Assembly (NCBI GenBank): GCA_025964295.1
Contig: JAOPZD010000420.1
Coordinates: forward strand, 1 to 22,504
Length of the DNA stretch: 22,504 nucleotides
Source of the DNA: Conexibacter sp.
Lineage (GTDB): Bacteria > Actinomycetota > Thermoleophilia > Solirubrobacterales > Solirubrobacteraceae
Direction: 5' to 3'
In this document: positions 1 through 7,193 of the stretch, one piece after another
Layout of the letters: the number at the start of each line of letters is the position of its first letter
Numbering within the stretch: the stretch's first letter is position 1
The notes under the pieces: generated by a model
What the model was told of the DNA's origin: nothing
What the model saw: only the letters and a program-made list of their open reading frames with translations
The model's database searches: none
Translations under genes and position numbers: made by a program

Positions 1-113
1 CCCTCGACCGGGTCGAACAGCAGCGTCCGCGCGCCGCTCTGGGCCGCGAGCTGGGCGATCCCCGATCCCATCGTGCCGGCGCCGACGACGCCGATGACCT
101 GCGGTGCGCTCAT
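1..113 (-). CDS. 3-hydroxyacyl-CoA dehydrogenase, N-terminal part (runs off window)
   Basis: Only the first 37 or so codons are inside the window. The gene starts at ATG (complement of 111-113) and reads leftwards off the edge. The N-terminus contains the Rossmann dinucleotide-binding fingerprint VIGVVGAGTMGSGIAQLAA at about residues 6-24, in the form typical of the NAD-binding domain of 3-hydroxyacyl-CoA dehydrogenases (FadB2/PaaH/Hbd type), followed by a beta strand ending in Asp (LLFDP) where the NAD ribose binds. These enzymes oxidise 3-hydroxyacyl-CoA to 3-ketoacyl-CoA. It lies 58 nt downstream of an acyl-CoA dehydrogenase on the same strand, which fits a fatty-acid or branched-chain acid degradation operon. 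The family is well supported by the motif; the chain-length specificity cannot be seen. Confidence 0.85.
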   Translation of the reverse strand, partial: MSAPQVIGVVGAGTMGSGIAQLAAQSGARTLLFDPVE

Positions 114-171
114 GGCCGCAGCGTGACAGCCCGCCGCGCGCCGCGCCGCCCCGGCCCCTGACCGCCCGGCC

Positions 172-1332
172 TCACGACGGGATCAGCGCGTTGATGCCCG
201 TCTCGGCCCGGCCGATGATGAGCTTTTGGATCTGCGACGTGCCCTCGTAGAGCGTCGTCACGCGGACGTCGCGGAAGTGGCGCTCGACTGGGTGGTCGTC
301 GGCGTAGCCCGCGCCGCCGTGCAGCTGGATCGCCTCGTTGGCGCACCACACGGCGGACTCCGAGGCGTACAGCTTGGCGATCGACGTCTCGGTCGTGTTG
401 GGCAGCCCCTCGTCCTTCATCCAGCCCGCGCGCCACACGAGCAGGCGCGCCGCGTCGGTGCGCACGCGCATCTCGGCGATCATCGCCTGCACGAGCTGGA
501 AGGAGGCGATCGGGCGCGCGAACTGCTCGCGCTGCGTCGAGTACTTCACGGACTCCTCCAGACAGCCCTGGCAGACGCCCACGCAGCCGGCGGCCACCGA
601 GTAGCGCCCGGAGTCCAGCGCGGTCATCGCGACGCGGAAGCCCTGGCCGACCTCGCCGAGCACGGCGTCGTCGGGCGCGAAGACGTCGTCGAGCGCGATC
701 TCCGCGGTGTCCGATCCGTGCAGCCCCATCTTGTGCTCGATCAGCGTGGGGCGGAAGCCGTCCTGGTCGGTGTCGACCAGGAAGCAGGCGAGGCCCTTGT
801 GCTTCAGCGCCGGATCGGTCTGCGCGAAGACGAGCGCCAGGCCGGCGTGGTTGCCCAGCGAGATCCACATCTTGGACCCGTTGAGGCGCCAGCCGCCGTC
901 GATCTTCGTCGCCCGCGTCTTCTGGTTGGCGGCGTCGGAGCCGGTGTCGGGCTCGGTCAGCCCGAAGCACCCCAACAACTCGCCGGAGCACAGCGCCGGC
1001 AGGTACCTGCGCTTCTGCTCCTCGGTCCCGAACTTCAGGATCGTGGAGCAGACCAGCGACGTCTGGACCGAGATCACGGTGCGCATCGAGCTGTCGCCGC
1101 GCCCGACCTCCTCGACGACGAGCCCGTAGGTCCGGTAGTCCAGCCCGGCGCCGCCGTACTCGCGCGGGACGATCGCGCCGAGGTAGCCCTGGTCGGCGAT
1201 CTTGCGCACCAGGTCGGTGTCGAAGCGGTGGTCGCGCGAGTTCTGCTTGGCCGCCGGGATCACCTCGCGGTCGGTGAACTCCCGCGCGGTGCGCCGGATC
1301 AGCTCCTGCTCGTCGGTCAGGCTGAAGTCCAT
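172..1332 (-). CDS. Acyl-CoA dehydrogenase
   Basis: A 386-aa FAD-dependent acyl-CoA dehydrogenase that introduces the alpha,beta double bond of acyl-CoA thioesters. The start is set at the ATG giving MDFSLTDEQELIRR, the usual N-terminus of the family; the open frame further upstream would run through the divergent gene. Visible landmarks: the flavin/substrate loop CFGLTEPDTGSDA near residue 130, KMWISLG in the middle beta domain, and LYEGTSQIQ near the C-terminus with Glu363 at the usual catalytic-base position. Length is normal for the family. RTVISVQTSLV near residues 85-95 recalls the short-chain and glutaryl-CoA group, but the substrate is not certain. A TACGGT box (complement of 1340-1345) lies 7 nt before the ATG and suggests a leaderless transcript. 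Followed by a 3-hydroxyacyl-CoA dehydrogenase. Confidence 0.95.
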   Translation of the reverse strand: MDFSLTDEQELIRRTAREFTDREVIPAAKQNSRDHRFDTDLVRKIADQGYLGAIVPREYGGAGLDYRTYGLVVEEVGRGDSSMRTVISVQTSLVCSTILKFGTEEQKRRYLPALCSGELLGCFGLTEPDTGSDAANQKTRATKIDGGWRLNGSKMWISLGNHAGLALVFAQTDPALKHKGLACFLVDTDQDGFRPTLIEHKMGLHGSDTAEIALDDVFAPDDAVLGEVGQGFRVAMTALDSGRYSVAAGCVGVCQGCLEESVKYSTQREQFARPIASFQLVQAMIAEMRVRTDAARLLVWRAGWMKDEGLPNTTETSIAKLYASESAVWCANEAIQLHGGAGYADDHPVERHFRDVRVTTLYEGTSQIQKLIIGRAETGINALIPS

Positions 1333-1339
1333 GGCGCAG

Positions 1340-1345
1340 ACCGTA
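1340..1345 (-). promoter_or_regulatory. Candidate -10 box, leaderless promoter of the acyl-CoA dehydrogenase
   Basis: On the minus strand TACGGT (TAnnnT pattern) is followed by exactly 7 nt and then the ATG at 1332, the geometry of actinobacterial leaderless transcripts. No good -35 is seen. It shares the 33-nt divergent gap with the plus-strand box at 1352-1357. Confidence 0.45.
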
Positions 1346-1351
1346 CCGGCG

Positions 1352-1357
1352 TAGACT
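1352..1357 (+). promoter_or_regulatory. Candidate -10 box, leaderless promoter of the coiled-coil protein
   Basis: TAGACT (TAnnnT) lies 8 nt before the GTG start at 1366, and there is no Shine-Dalgarno in between. The same TAGACTCGCC string occurs in front of tRNA-Pro (6315-6324), which supports it as a -10 element of this genome. Confidence 0.45.
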
Positions 1358-1365
1358 CGCCGCCC

Positions 1366-1791
1366 GTGGACCCCTTCGCCGTGATCATGCTCGGCATCGT
1401 CGGCGGGATGCTCGCCGGCCTGCTGCTGCTCGGCCTCTTCCACCCGCGCTCGGGCCGGGAGACCCTCGACTGGCGGCCGACCCGCTCGGCCGAGACCGAG
1501 ATCCAGAACGAGATCGACGACCTCGACCAGATGCTCGAGGCGGCCAACGCGCGGCGCCGGCGGCGGGGCGAGGCCGAGCTCACCGAGGAGGCGGTCCGCG
1601 CCCGCGTCGGCGCCGACCTCGCCGAGACCATCAAGCGTCGCGAGGACCACCTCGCAGAACTGGAGGTCGTCCAGATGCTGGACGCCAAGAACGCCCGCCG
1701 CCGCGCCAAGGGGCTGGCGGAGATCACCGTCGAGGAGTACCGCGCCACCATCCTGGGCGAGCGCGCGCCGCGGCGCGAGGGTGGCGCGTGA
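1366..1791 (+). CDS. Small membrane-anchored coiled-coil protein, unknown function
   Basis: A 141-aa protein starting at GTG (an ATG seven codons later is the alternative). Residues about 5-25 (AVIMLGIVGGMLAGLLLLGLF) form one hydrophobic transmembrane segment. The rest is highly charged and predicted helical, rich in Glu, Arg and Ala, with two related stretches (DQMLEAANARRRRRGEAELTEE and VQMLDAKNARRRAKGLAEITVE) that look like an internal duplication of one helical unit. I do not recognise a named family. It overlaps the next gene by 4 nt (GTGA), so the two are probably co-translated. The start is chosen because a TAnnnT box sits 8 nt upstream and earlier in-frame sequence would cross the divergent dehydrogenase gene. 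The anchoring topology is inferred from the sequence only. Confidence 0.75.
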   Translation: MDPFAVIMLGIVGGMLAGLLLLGLFHPRSGRETLDWRPTRSAETEIQNEIDDLDQMLEAANARRRRRGEAELTEEAVRARVGADLAETIKRREDHLAELEVVQMLDAKNARRRAKGLAEITVEEYRATILGERAPRREGGA

Positions 1792-2249
1792 GGGCGCTGC
1801 TGGTCGGCGGCGGCCGGCCCGGCCTCGCCCTGACCCGCGTGCTCAGCGCCGACGGCCACGCCGTCCGCTTCGTCACCCGCCACGAGGCCTTCCGGCCCGA
1901 GATCGAGGCGGCCGGCGGCGAGTGCTACATCGGCGACCCCGACCGCATCGGCTCGCTGCGCTACGGCCTCGACAACGTCACCGTCCTGCTGTGGCTGATG
2001 GGCCGCGCGCCCGCCGGCGACCTGCACGGCTCGCGGCTGACGATGATGATGGAGCGCACGATCGACACGACCGTGCGCGGCATGGTCTACGAGGGCACGC
2101 CGGAGGGCGCCGCGGTGGTCGCGCGGATGGCGGAGTACAACGAGATCCCGCACGCGATCCTCGACGTCTCGCGCGACGACGAGAGCGCCTGGGTCGAGGC
2201 GGTCCTGGCGCGGATCGACGGCGTGCTCGCGGCGCCGCGGGGGCGCTAG
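1788..2249 (+). CDS. Rossmann-fold NAD(P)-binding-like protein
   Basis: A 153-aa protein starting with GTG inside the stop of the preceding gene. The N-terminus MRALLVGGGRPGLALTRVLSADGH is a beta-alpha-beta unit with a glycine-rich turn (GGGRPG), and a second strand VRFVTR follows, as in NmrA/epimerase-like NAD(P)-binding proteins. The chain is only about half the length of a full short-chain or extended dehydrogenase, and no YxxxK catalytic motif is visible. It may therefore be a minimal Rossmann domain that binds a nucleotide without being a standard dehydrogenase. Overlap with the upstream membrane-anchored protein suggests related function. Function otherwise unknown. Confidence 0.75.
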   Translation: MRALLVGGGRPGLALTRVLSADGHAVRFVTRHEAFRPEIEAAGGECYIGDPDRIGSLRYGLDNVTVLLWLMGRAPAGDLHGSRLTMMMERTIDTTVRGMVYEGTPEGAAVVARMAEYNEIPHAILDVSRDDESAWVEAVLARIDGVLAAPRGR

Positions 2250-2257
2250 GGGCGCCC
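2241..2257 (+). terminator. Weak hairpin at the end of the Rossmann-like gene
   Basis: GGGCGC (2241-2246), loop TAGGG, GCGCCC (2252-2257). The stop codon lies in the loop and the hairpin sits between two convergent genes. There is no T-tract, so termination is only a possibility. Confidence 0.2.
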
Positions 2258-2289
2258 TGGGATCCGCCGCTGACGGTCGCCCGCCGCGC

Positions 2290-3234
2290 TCAGCCCGCGC
2301 CGCGGCTGAGCGTCCGGACCGCGTCGATGACCAGCGCCCAGAAGGCGCCGTGGTCGAGCTGCAGCGCGACCTGCGCGTTGGGCTCCTGGCCGGTGACGCC
2401 GAAGCGGTCGACCACGGTCGCGCCGCGCGTGTGGGTCCCGTGCAGCTCGATCGCGACGTGCGCGTCGACGCAGCCGACGATCGCCGGGTCGATCACGCGG
2501 GCGACCGCGACCGGGTCGTGGACCGGCGCGGCGGGAAAGCCCCAGAGCGACTTGTAGCGGTCGGCGAAGAAGCCGAGCAGGTCGACGACCAGCGTGGCCA
2601 GCGGCGAGCCGATCGCGCGCAGGTCGGCGAGCACGTCCTCGGTCGCCAGCGCCTGGTGGGTGACGTCCAGCCCGCACATCGTCACCGGCAGGCCGCTGGT
2701 GAAGACGACGTGCGCGGCCTCGGGGTCGACCCAGATGTTGAACTCGGCCAGCGGCCGCCAGTTGCCGGTCGCGATCGAGCCGCCCATCAGGACGATCTCG
2801 CCGATCGCGGCGCGCAGCTCGGGGTGCCGGCGCAGCAGCATCGCGACATTGGTCAGCGGGCCGGTCGGGATGATCGTCACCGGCTGCGTCGTCGCGCGCA
2901 GCACGTCGGCCAGGAGGTCGACGCCGTGGCGCGGGTCGACCGCGACCGTCGGCTCGCCGAGGTCGGCGCCGTCCATCCCGGACTCGCCGTGGACCGCGCC
3001 CGCCGTGTCGAGGTCGCCGAGCAGCGGCCCGGCGCAGCCCGCGGCGACCGGGACGTCGCGGATCCCCGCATGCGTGCACGTCAGCAGCGCGTTGCGCGTC
3101 GTCTGCTGCAGCCGGCCGTTGCCGCCGACGGTCGTGATCGCCCGCAGGTCCAGCGCGGGCGACCCGGCCGCGAGCAGGATCGCGACCATGTCGTCGTGGC
3201 CGGGATCGCAGTCCAGGACGACGGGGATCGTCAT
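2290..3234 (-). CDS. Nucleoside hydrolase (inosine-uridine preferring family)
   Basis: A 314-aa protein of the IunH/RihA nucleoside N-ribohydrolase family, which cleaves the N-glycosidic bond of ribonucleosides in salvage. The N-terminus MTIPVVLDCDPGHDD carries the calcium-chelating DxDxxxDD signature (Asp8, Asp10, Asp14, Asp15). Further family landmarks are the ITTVGGN strand, TNVAMLL, EFNIWVDPEAA and PVTMCGLDVTHQ, the last being the conserved region around the third metal ligand and the substrate ribose. The start is the ATG whose ATG/TGA overlaps the Nudix stop by 3 nt; a longer in-frame extension would be internal to the Nudix gene. It is the last gene of the DUF1015-OsmC-Nudix-hydrolase run. 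Exact base preference cannot be read. Confidence 0.93.
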   Translation of the reverse strand: MTIPVVLDCDPGHDDMVAILLAAGSPALDLRAITTVGGNGRLQQTTRNALLTCTHAGIRDVPVAAGCAGPLLGDLDTAGAVHGESGMDGADLGEPTVAVDPRHGVDLLADVLRATTQPVTIIPTGPLTNVAMLLRRHPELRAAIGEIVLMGGSIATGNWRPLAEFNIWVDPEAAHVVFTSGLPVTMCGLDVTHQALATEDVLADLRAIGSPLATLVVDLLGFFADRYKSLWGFPAAPVHDPVAVARVIDPAIVGCVDAHVAIELHGTHTRGATVVDRFGVTGQEPNAQVALQLDHGAFWALVIDAVRTLSRGAG

Positions 3235-3716
3235 GGCGCCGCGCGCGCCAGCCGCTCGAAGAGGTCGGCGAGCATCCGCGCCGTCGCGCCCCACACGAGG
3301 TGGTCGCCGACCACGTAGGTGTCGGTCCGGAACGGCACGCCGCGGCGCATCAGGCGCCGGCGGCAGTAGCCGTCCTGCAGCTCGGCGAGCGTCAGCTCGA
3401 GCACCTCGGCGACCTCGGCCTCGGCGGGCAGCCAGGTCTGGCCGGGCTCGATCAGCCCGACGAAGGGGTAGACGGCGTAGCCGGTGGCGATCGTTGGCGT
3501 CGGCTGCAGCGCGCCGACCAGCTCGACGCCGTCGGGCGCCAGGCCGATCTCCTCGTGGGCCTCGCGCAGCGCGGTCGCGCAGAGGTCGGCGTCCTCCGGA
3601 TCCTGGCGGCCGCCGGGGAACGAGATCTCGCCGGGATGGCGGCGCAGGTCGTCGCGCCGGCGGGTGAGGACGACGGACGGGGCGCCGCCGGCGTCGAGGA
3701 ACAGCGGGACGAGCAC
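3231..3716 (-). CDS. Nudix hydrolase, CoA pyrophosphatase-like
   Basis: Nudix fold protein of the CoA diphosphatase group (NudL/NUDT7-like). It contains TRRRDDLRRHPGEISFPGG, the sequence that typically precedes the Nudix box in CoA pyrophosphatases, and the box itself at about residues 35-60 with the core REAHEEIG that binds Mg2+. The annotated GTG start gives 161 aa, beginning directly at strand VLVPLFLD. The same frame stays open and family-like for at least 27 more codons (LRELLDG...HGRTDAA), but has no ATG, GTG or TTG before a stop codon. Translation may start at a CTG (complement of 3795-3797), making about 188 aa. Located 100 nt after OsmC and coupled to the nucleoside hydrolase by overlap. 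Confidence 0.9.
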   Translation of the reverse strand: MLVPLFLDAGGAPSVVLTRRRDDLRRHPGEISFPGGRQDPEDADLCATALREAHEEIGLAPDGVELVGALQPTPTIATGYAVYPFVGLIEPGQTWLPAEAEVAEVLELTLAELQDGYCRRRLMRRGVPFRTDTYVVGDHLVWGATARMLADLFERLARAAP

Positions 3717-3816
3717 GGCCGCGTCGGTGCGGCCGTGGACGTCGAGCGCGGCCGCCTCGACCGGGTCGAGGAGGACGCCGTCGAGCAGCTCGCGCAGGTG
3801 GGTGCGCCCGGTCGTG

Positions 3817-4221
3817 CTAGCGCGCGAGGGTGACCCGCTCGACCCGCTCGTCGAACATCACCTCGCCCTCGAGCGTGCGGTGGACGGGGCACTTGGCGGC
3901 GATGACGCGCAGGCGCTCGACCTGCTCGTCGCTCATCGAGTCCGGGAAGCGCATGACGAGGTTGAAGCGGGTGGGACAGCCGCGCTCGGCGGGCGTGTAG
4001 TCGCAGGCGACCTCGACGTCGCCGACGTCCCAGCCCTTGCGCTTGGCGTACATCTCCATCGTGATCGCCGTGCACGCGGCCAGCGAGGCGGCGAGCATCT
4101 CCTGCGGGCTGGGGCCCTGGTCCTCGCCACCCTTGTCCGTGGGCTCGTCGATGGTGAGGTGGTGGTCGCGGATGCGGATCGCCTGGCGCAGGCTGCCCGA
4201 TCGCGTCGCGGTGGCCTTCAT
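3817..4221 (-). CDS. OsmC/Ohr family protein
   Basis: A 134-aa OsmC-like protein. The family reduces organic hydroperoxides through a reactive cysteine pair. Cys50 in LAASLAACTAITMEMYAKRKGW and Cys111 in AAKCPVHRTL sit at the two conserved active-site positions. GPSPQEMLAASLA is the usual entry to the central helix. Two additional cysteines (73 and 82) are present. The length is slightly short but within the YhfA/OsmC subgroup. The gene begins 22 nt after the DUF1015 stop and precedes the Nudix hydrolase, so it is probably part of one transcript. Subfamily (OsmC, Ohr or YhfA) was not resolved. Confidence 0.93.
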   Translation of the reverse strand: MKATATRSGSLRQAIRIRDHHLTIDEPTDKGGEDQGPSPQEMLAASLAACTAITMEMYAKRKGWDVGDVEVACDYTPAERGCPTRFNLVMRFPDSMSDEQVERLRVIAAKCPVHRTLEGEVMFDERVERVTLAR

Positions 4222-4243
4222 GGCATCGATGATGGCAAACGCT

Positions 4244-5518
4244 TCACGCCAGCGGGTTGAACATCAGTCCAGTTGGCACCTTGGGGTAGAAGAACGTGGA
4301 CTTGGGCGGCATGTTGACGCCCGCCGCCGCGATCTCCTGGACCTGCTTGACCGGGCTGCCGCGCAGGAAGAACGCGCAGTCGTACTCCTTGGACTGCACG
4401 AGCTGCAGGGCTTCGTCGTCGGTGCGCGAGTAGCCGAGGCCGTCGAGGTGGGCGATGTCGTCCTCGGTCATCCCGAGCACGCCCTTGAAGATCAGGGCCT
4501 CGAGGACGGCGGTGTCGAGGTGACGGTAGGGCTCGGGGTAGTCGGCGAGCGCCGCGTCGGCCAGCGCCTGGTCCTTGAGCACGAGGCGGTAGGGCTGCTG
4601 GTGGAAGGAGTCCAGGTAGCCCATGGTCAGCGGCGTCGACGCGGACGGGTCGTCGGGCGGGCGCAGCGCGGACGTGTCGATCGGCGTGATCGCGAAGTGC
4701 TCGCGCAGGTACCGGCCGAGCTTCTGCTGGATCTCCGGCGCCTTGACCTTGTTCAGCAGCCGGTGCGTCGGGAAGATCGTCAGCCCCGGGTCCTGCAGCG
4801 CGACGAGACACATCAGCACATAGCGGTGGTCGCCCTCGCCGCCGATCTCCTCGGCGTAGACGCGCGCGGTCTCGTAGCGGTGGTGGCCGTCGGCGATCAG
4901 CAGCTCGGTCTCGCCGAGCGCCATCCTGACCCGCGCGATCGCGGCGCCGTCGCTGATGCGCCAGAGCTTGTTCAGCGTGCCGTCGGCGTCGGTCGCGGTG
5001 CCCCACGGGTCCTCGGCGGTGAACGGCGCGACCGCGCCCCAGGCCGCGTTGGCCGGGTCGTCGTAGAGGCTGAAGATCGGCGACAGGTTGGCCTGCGTCG
5101 CGCGCGTGAGCCGCAGCCGGTCCTCCTTGGGGCCGGGATGCGTGCGCTCGTGCGGCCGGATCTTGCCGGGGCCGTACTCCTCGACGCGCACGCGCGCGAA
5201 GATCCCGCGCCGCGTGAGCGGCCGGCCGTCGGGGCCGACGTAGTCCTGCTGCAGCGCCCAGACGGCGGGCTCGGCGTCGCGGACGACGGCGCCCTGGCGC
5301 TTCCAGAGGTCGAGCAGGCGCGCGGCCTCCTCGTAGGCGTCGCCCCCGAGCGGCGCCTGCGGCAGGTCGATGTTGACGACGTTGTGCGGCGACCGGGTGG
5401 CCAGCGCGGCCCGCTGCTCGGGGTCGATGACGTCGTAGGGCGGGGCGATCACCGACTGCAGGGAGCCGACGACGCCGAGGTCGTAGCGGAGGGCGCGGAA
5501 GGCTTGGACGTCGGCCAT
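4244..5518 (-). CDS. DUF1015 family protein
   Basis: A 424-aa protein of the DUF1015 family, widespread in bacteria and archaea and still without a settled function. Diagnostic segments are VIAPPYDVI at residues 23-31, PHNVVNIDLP at 44-53, YGPGKIRPHERTHPGPKEDRL at 115-134, and ADGHHRYETA at 209-218, the most conserved block, whose histidines and acidic residues look like a catalytic or metal-binding site. Full length for the family. The start ATG is supported by a TAGATT box 8 nt upstream (leaderless) and by the family N-terminus VQAFRALRYD. It appears to head a four-gene minus-strand operon with OsmC, Nudix and nucleoside hydrolase genes, a mixture suggestive of small-molecule repair or salvage; that link is inference. 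Confidence 0.95.
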   Translation of the reverse strand: MADVQAFRALRYDLGVVGSLQSVIAPPYDVIDPEQRAALATRSPHNVVNIDLPQAPLGGDAYEEAARLLDLWKRQGAVVRDAEPAVWALQQDYVGPDGRPLTRRGIFARVRVEEYGPGKIRPHERTHPGPKEDRLRLTRATQANLSPIFSLYDDPANAAWGAVAPFTAEDPWGTATDADGTLNKLWRISDGAAIARVRMALGETELLIADGHHRYETARVYAEEIGGEGDHRYVLMCLVALQDPGLTIFPTHRLLNKVKAPEIQQKLGRYLREHFAITPIDTSALRPPDDPSASTPLTMGYLDSFHQQPYRLVLKDQALADAALADYPEPYRHLDTAVLEALIFKGVLGMTEDDIAHLDGLGYSRTDDEALQLVQSKEYDCAFFLRGSPVKQVQEIAAAGVNMPPKSTFFYPKVPTGLMFNPLA

Positions 5519-5526
5519 GGCCGACG

Positions 5527-5532
5527 AATCTA
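5527..5532 (-). promoter_or_regulatory. Candidate -10 box of the DUF1015 operon
   Basis: TAGATT on the minus strand, 8 nt before the ATG at 5518. It begins one base from the stop codon of the upstream CAP gene, so the operon probably has its own leaderless promoter inside the end of that gene. Confidence 0.45.
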
Positions 5533-5533
5533 C

Positions 5534-6076
5534 CTAGCCGCGGCGCCCGAACTCGTTGACGTAGGTCGCGCCGGAGCGGCCGTTGGGCGCGCCGAGGGCG
5601 ATCCCGATCCCGATCTCGCGGAAGGAGCGGTCCAGGATGTTGCGGCGGTGGCCGGCGGAGTGCATCCAGGCGTTGACGATCCGGGCGGGCGTCGCGGAGC
5701 CGCCCGAGCCCCAGGCGATGTTCTCGCCCAGCGACCACCCGCGCGAGCCGCGCAGGTAGTTCGTGCGCTTGATCCGCTGGGCCATCGTGGAGCCGGCGGG
5801 GGAGACGTGGTCGAAGAAGCGCTCGGCGACCATCAGGTGCGCGTAGCGCCGCGCGGCGTGGCTCAGCGACCGGTGCTCGCGCAGGCGCGGCAGGCCGTGG
5901 CCCGCGCGCTGGCGGTTGAGCAGGCAGAGCGTCGCCTGGCGCACCTGGGCGGCGTGCGCGGCGGACGGCGTCAGGTTCGCGCCGCGGCAGGCGCTCGCCG
6001 CGGACGACGTGGCGGGGAGGGCCGGCAGGATCGCCGCGAGGGCGAGTGCGGGCAGCAGGAATCGGAGTCGGCGCAT
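5534..6076 (-). CDS. Secreted CAP-domain (SCP/PR1/YkwD-like) protein
   Basis: A 180-aa exported protein. Residues 1-28 form a signal peptide (MRRLRF, hydrophobic LLPALALAAILPAL, cleavage near SSAASA). The CAP domain spans about residues 48-177: LCLLNRQRAGHGLPRLREHRSLSHAARRYAHLM, then FFDHVSP (His90), GWSLGENIAWGSG (Glu118), and WMHSAGHRRNILDRSFREIGIG (His143). These are the usual cavity residues of the family. Two cysteines (30 and 51) flank the domain start and could form a disulfide. Bacterial YkwD-type proteins are extracellular and of unclear activity. It is on the same strand as DUF1015 with only a 15-nt gap, although DUF1015 seems to have its own promoter. No strong Shine-Dalgarno is visible. 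Confidence 0.93.
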   Translation of the reverse strand: MRRLRFLLPALALAAILPALPATSSAASACRGANLTPSAAHAAQVRQATLCLLNRQRAGHGLPRLREHRSLSHAARRYAHLMVAERFFDHVSPAGSTMAQRIKRTNYLRGSRGWSLGENIAWGSGGSATPARIVNAWMHSAGHRRNILDRSFREIGIGIALGAPNGRSGATYVNEFGRRG

Positions 6077-6314
6077 GGCGGCTCAGGGTGGGTCGGAGGA
6101 GGGAGTCAGCGAGGGCGGCGGTGCTGCGCTGCTTCGTGCCGCGGCCTCCCTCCTGTTGTCGGCCGCGGATGCCGCGTTATGTCGCCGTCCAGGGCGGTTC
6201 TGGACGTTTGTCCTACTCACTGTCAGCGGCCAGACCTGCCAACGCGTCCACCCTCCCCAAGCGGCGGGATGCCGGGTGGCACACCGGCCGCGTCGAGCGG
6301 CGAGGTGCGATCAC

Positions 6315-6320
6315 TAGACT
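6315..6320 (+). promoter_or_regulatory. Candidate -10 box of tRNA-Pro
   Basis: TAGACT ends 8 nt before the first tRNA base, an expected distance. A poor -35 candidate (GTCGAG, 6292-6297) lies 17 nt upstream. Confidence 0.35.
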
Positions 6321-6328
6321 CGCCACGA

Positions 6329-6402
6329 CGGGACGTGGCGCAGCCTGGTAGCGCACCTGCTTTGGGAGCAGGGGGTCGCCGGTTCGAATCCGGCCGTCCC
6401 GA
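6329..6402 (+). tRNA. tRNA-Pro (anticodon TGG)
   Basis: A complete 74-nt cloverleaf. The acceptor stem CGGGACG (6329-6335) pairs with CGTCCCG (6395-6401), discriminator A at 6402. D arm GCGC...GCGC with AGCCTGGTA loop; anticodon stem CCTGC/GCAGG around the loop TTTGGGA, giving anticodon TGG; T arm GCCGG TTCGAAT CCGGC. CCA is not encoded. Anticodon TGG reads proline codons. tRNA 3' ends are common integration sites, and the region to the right has accessory character. Confidence 0.97.
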
Positions 6403-7193
6403 CTGTGGGGGGAGAACCCTATGACGTTGAGGGTCGCTGACCGCGTCAGGGTCAGCACTCCCGCTGTCGGGGGAGCGTCGCCGGCAGTCATCGCCGCGTG
6501 ACAGCCCGGTGAGGCGGTTGAGGGCGCTGATCACTCGGCGGACTGAGCACCCAGGCGCTCGCCGGCCTGTCGTGCGGCGGGCTGGTGGTCGGGAGCCGAC
6601 ATCGTTCGGGCGCAGCGTGCTGCCGTGGAGGCATGGGCAGGCGTCGATGCCCGCCCCAATCAGGCGCCGCTGCCCTGCAGGGAAGGGAGGACGTTATGGA
6701 CCCGACGGGGCTTGTTCACTCCCGCGTCCGGGGGACCTTTGGGGGTGAGAGCTGTCTACGGCTTCGGAAAGTAGATGGACCGATCGCAAACGGCAGGACG
6801 ACGCCGTCCGTCGCCGATCGGAAGGCGCTCTCATTCCTCATCGCCTGGCCGAGGGCGAAGCCCACTGCGAAGCATCTGTTGCAGCGTGCGGCGATCCCCA
6901 AAAGGATGCCGAGCATCGACAGGCTGTCAAAGTCACTGGGGCCTTCTCGCCGTTCCGCGGCACTTGAGGGGTCTGACGCGAAGAGTCCGCCGCCCCTGGC
7001 TCTTCGTCGCTGTGGCGCCGGTCGGACTAGCTCCGTTAGAGGCCTCACAGGCCGAGGTGGTGCTACGAATCGTCCAGCAGGGCGCGCCGACCGATAAATG
7101 GACCACATCGCTTACTGTTCGCGAGGTAATCGGGCGAAACCCCCTGAACCACCACGGCTCCGCGCGATGCGAATCGTGACCGCGATCCGGCCG
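6403..7193. other. Gene-poor stretch after tRNA-Pro
   Basis: About 790 nt with no reading frame I would defend. Open frames exist on both strands but their translations are rich in Arg, Pro and Ser, match nothing I recognise, and their third codon positions do not show the strong GC bias of the neighbouring genes. A short hairpin, GCTGACC (6436-6442) with GGTCAGC (6450-6456), follows the tRNA but has no T-run. No copy of the tRNA 3' end was noticed here. The stretch may be a decayed part of an integrated element. Confidence 0.4.

Noticed and set aside
226..1365. Plus-strand frame upstream of the coiled-coil protein
   Set aside because: Antisense to the acyl-CoA dehydrogenase; the translation is low-complexity and the real start is the GTG at 1366.
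4037..6424. A 795-codon open frame on the plus strand across the OsmC, DUF1015, CAP and tRNA region
   Set aside because: It is antisense to several well-supported genes and runs through the tRNA; its Arg/Val/Asp-rich translation is the usual mirror of GC-rich coding DNA.
6223..6534. Minus-strand frames overlapping tRNA-Pro
   Set aside because: They read through the tRNA; motifs such as RPDSNRRPPAPK are the familiar tRNA antisense artefact.
6716..7108. 130-codon minus-strand frame with a hydrophobic patch
   Set aside because: No family resemblance, no ribosome binding site, and no third-position GC bias; kept only as an unexplained stretch.
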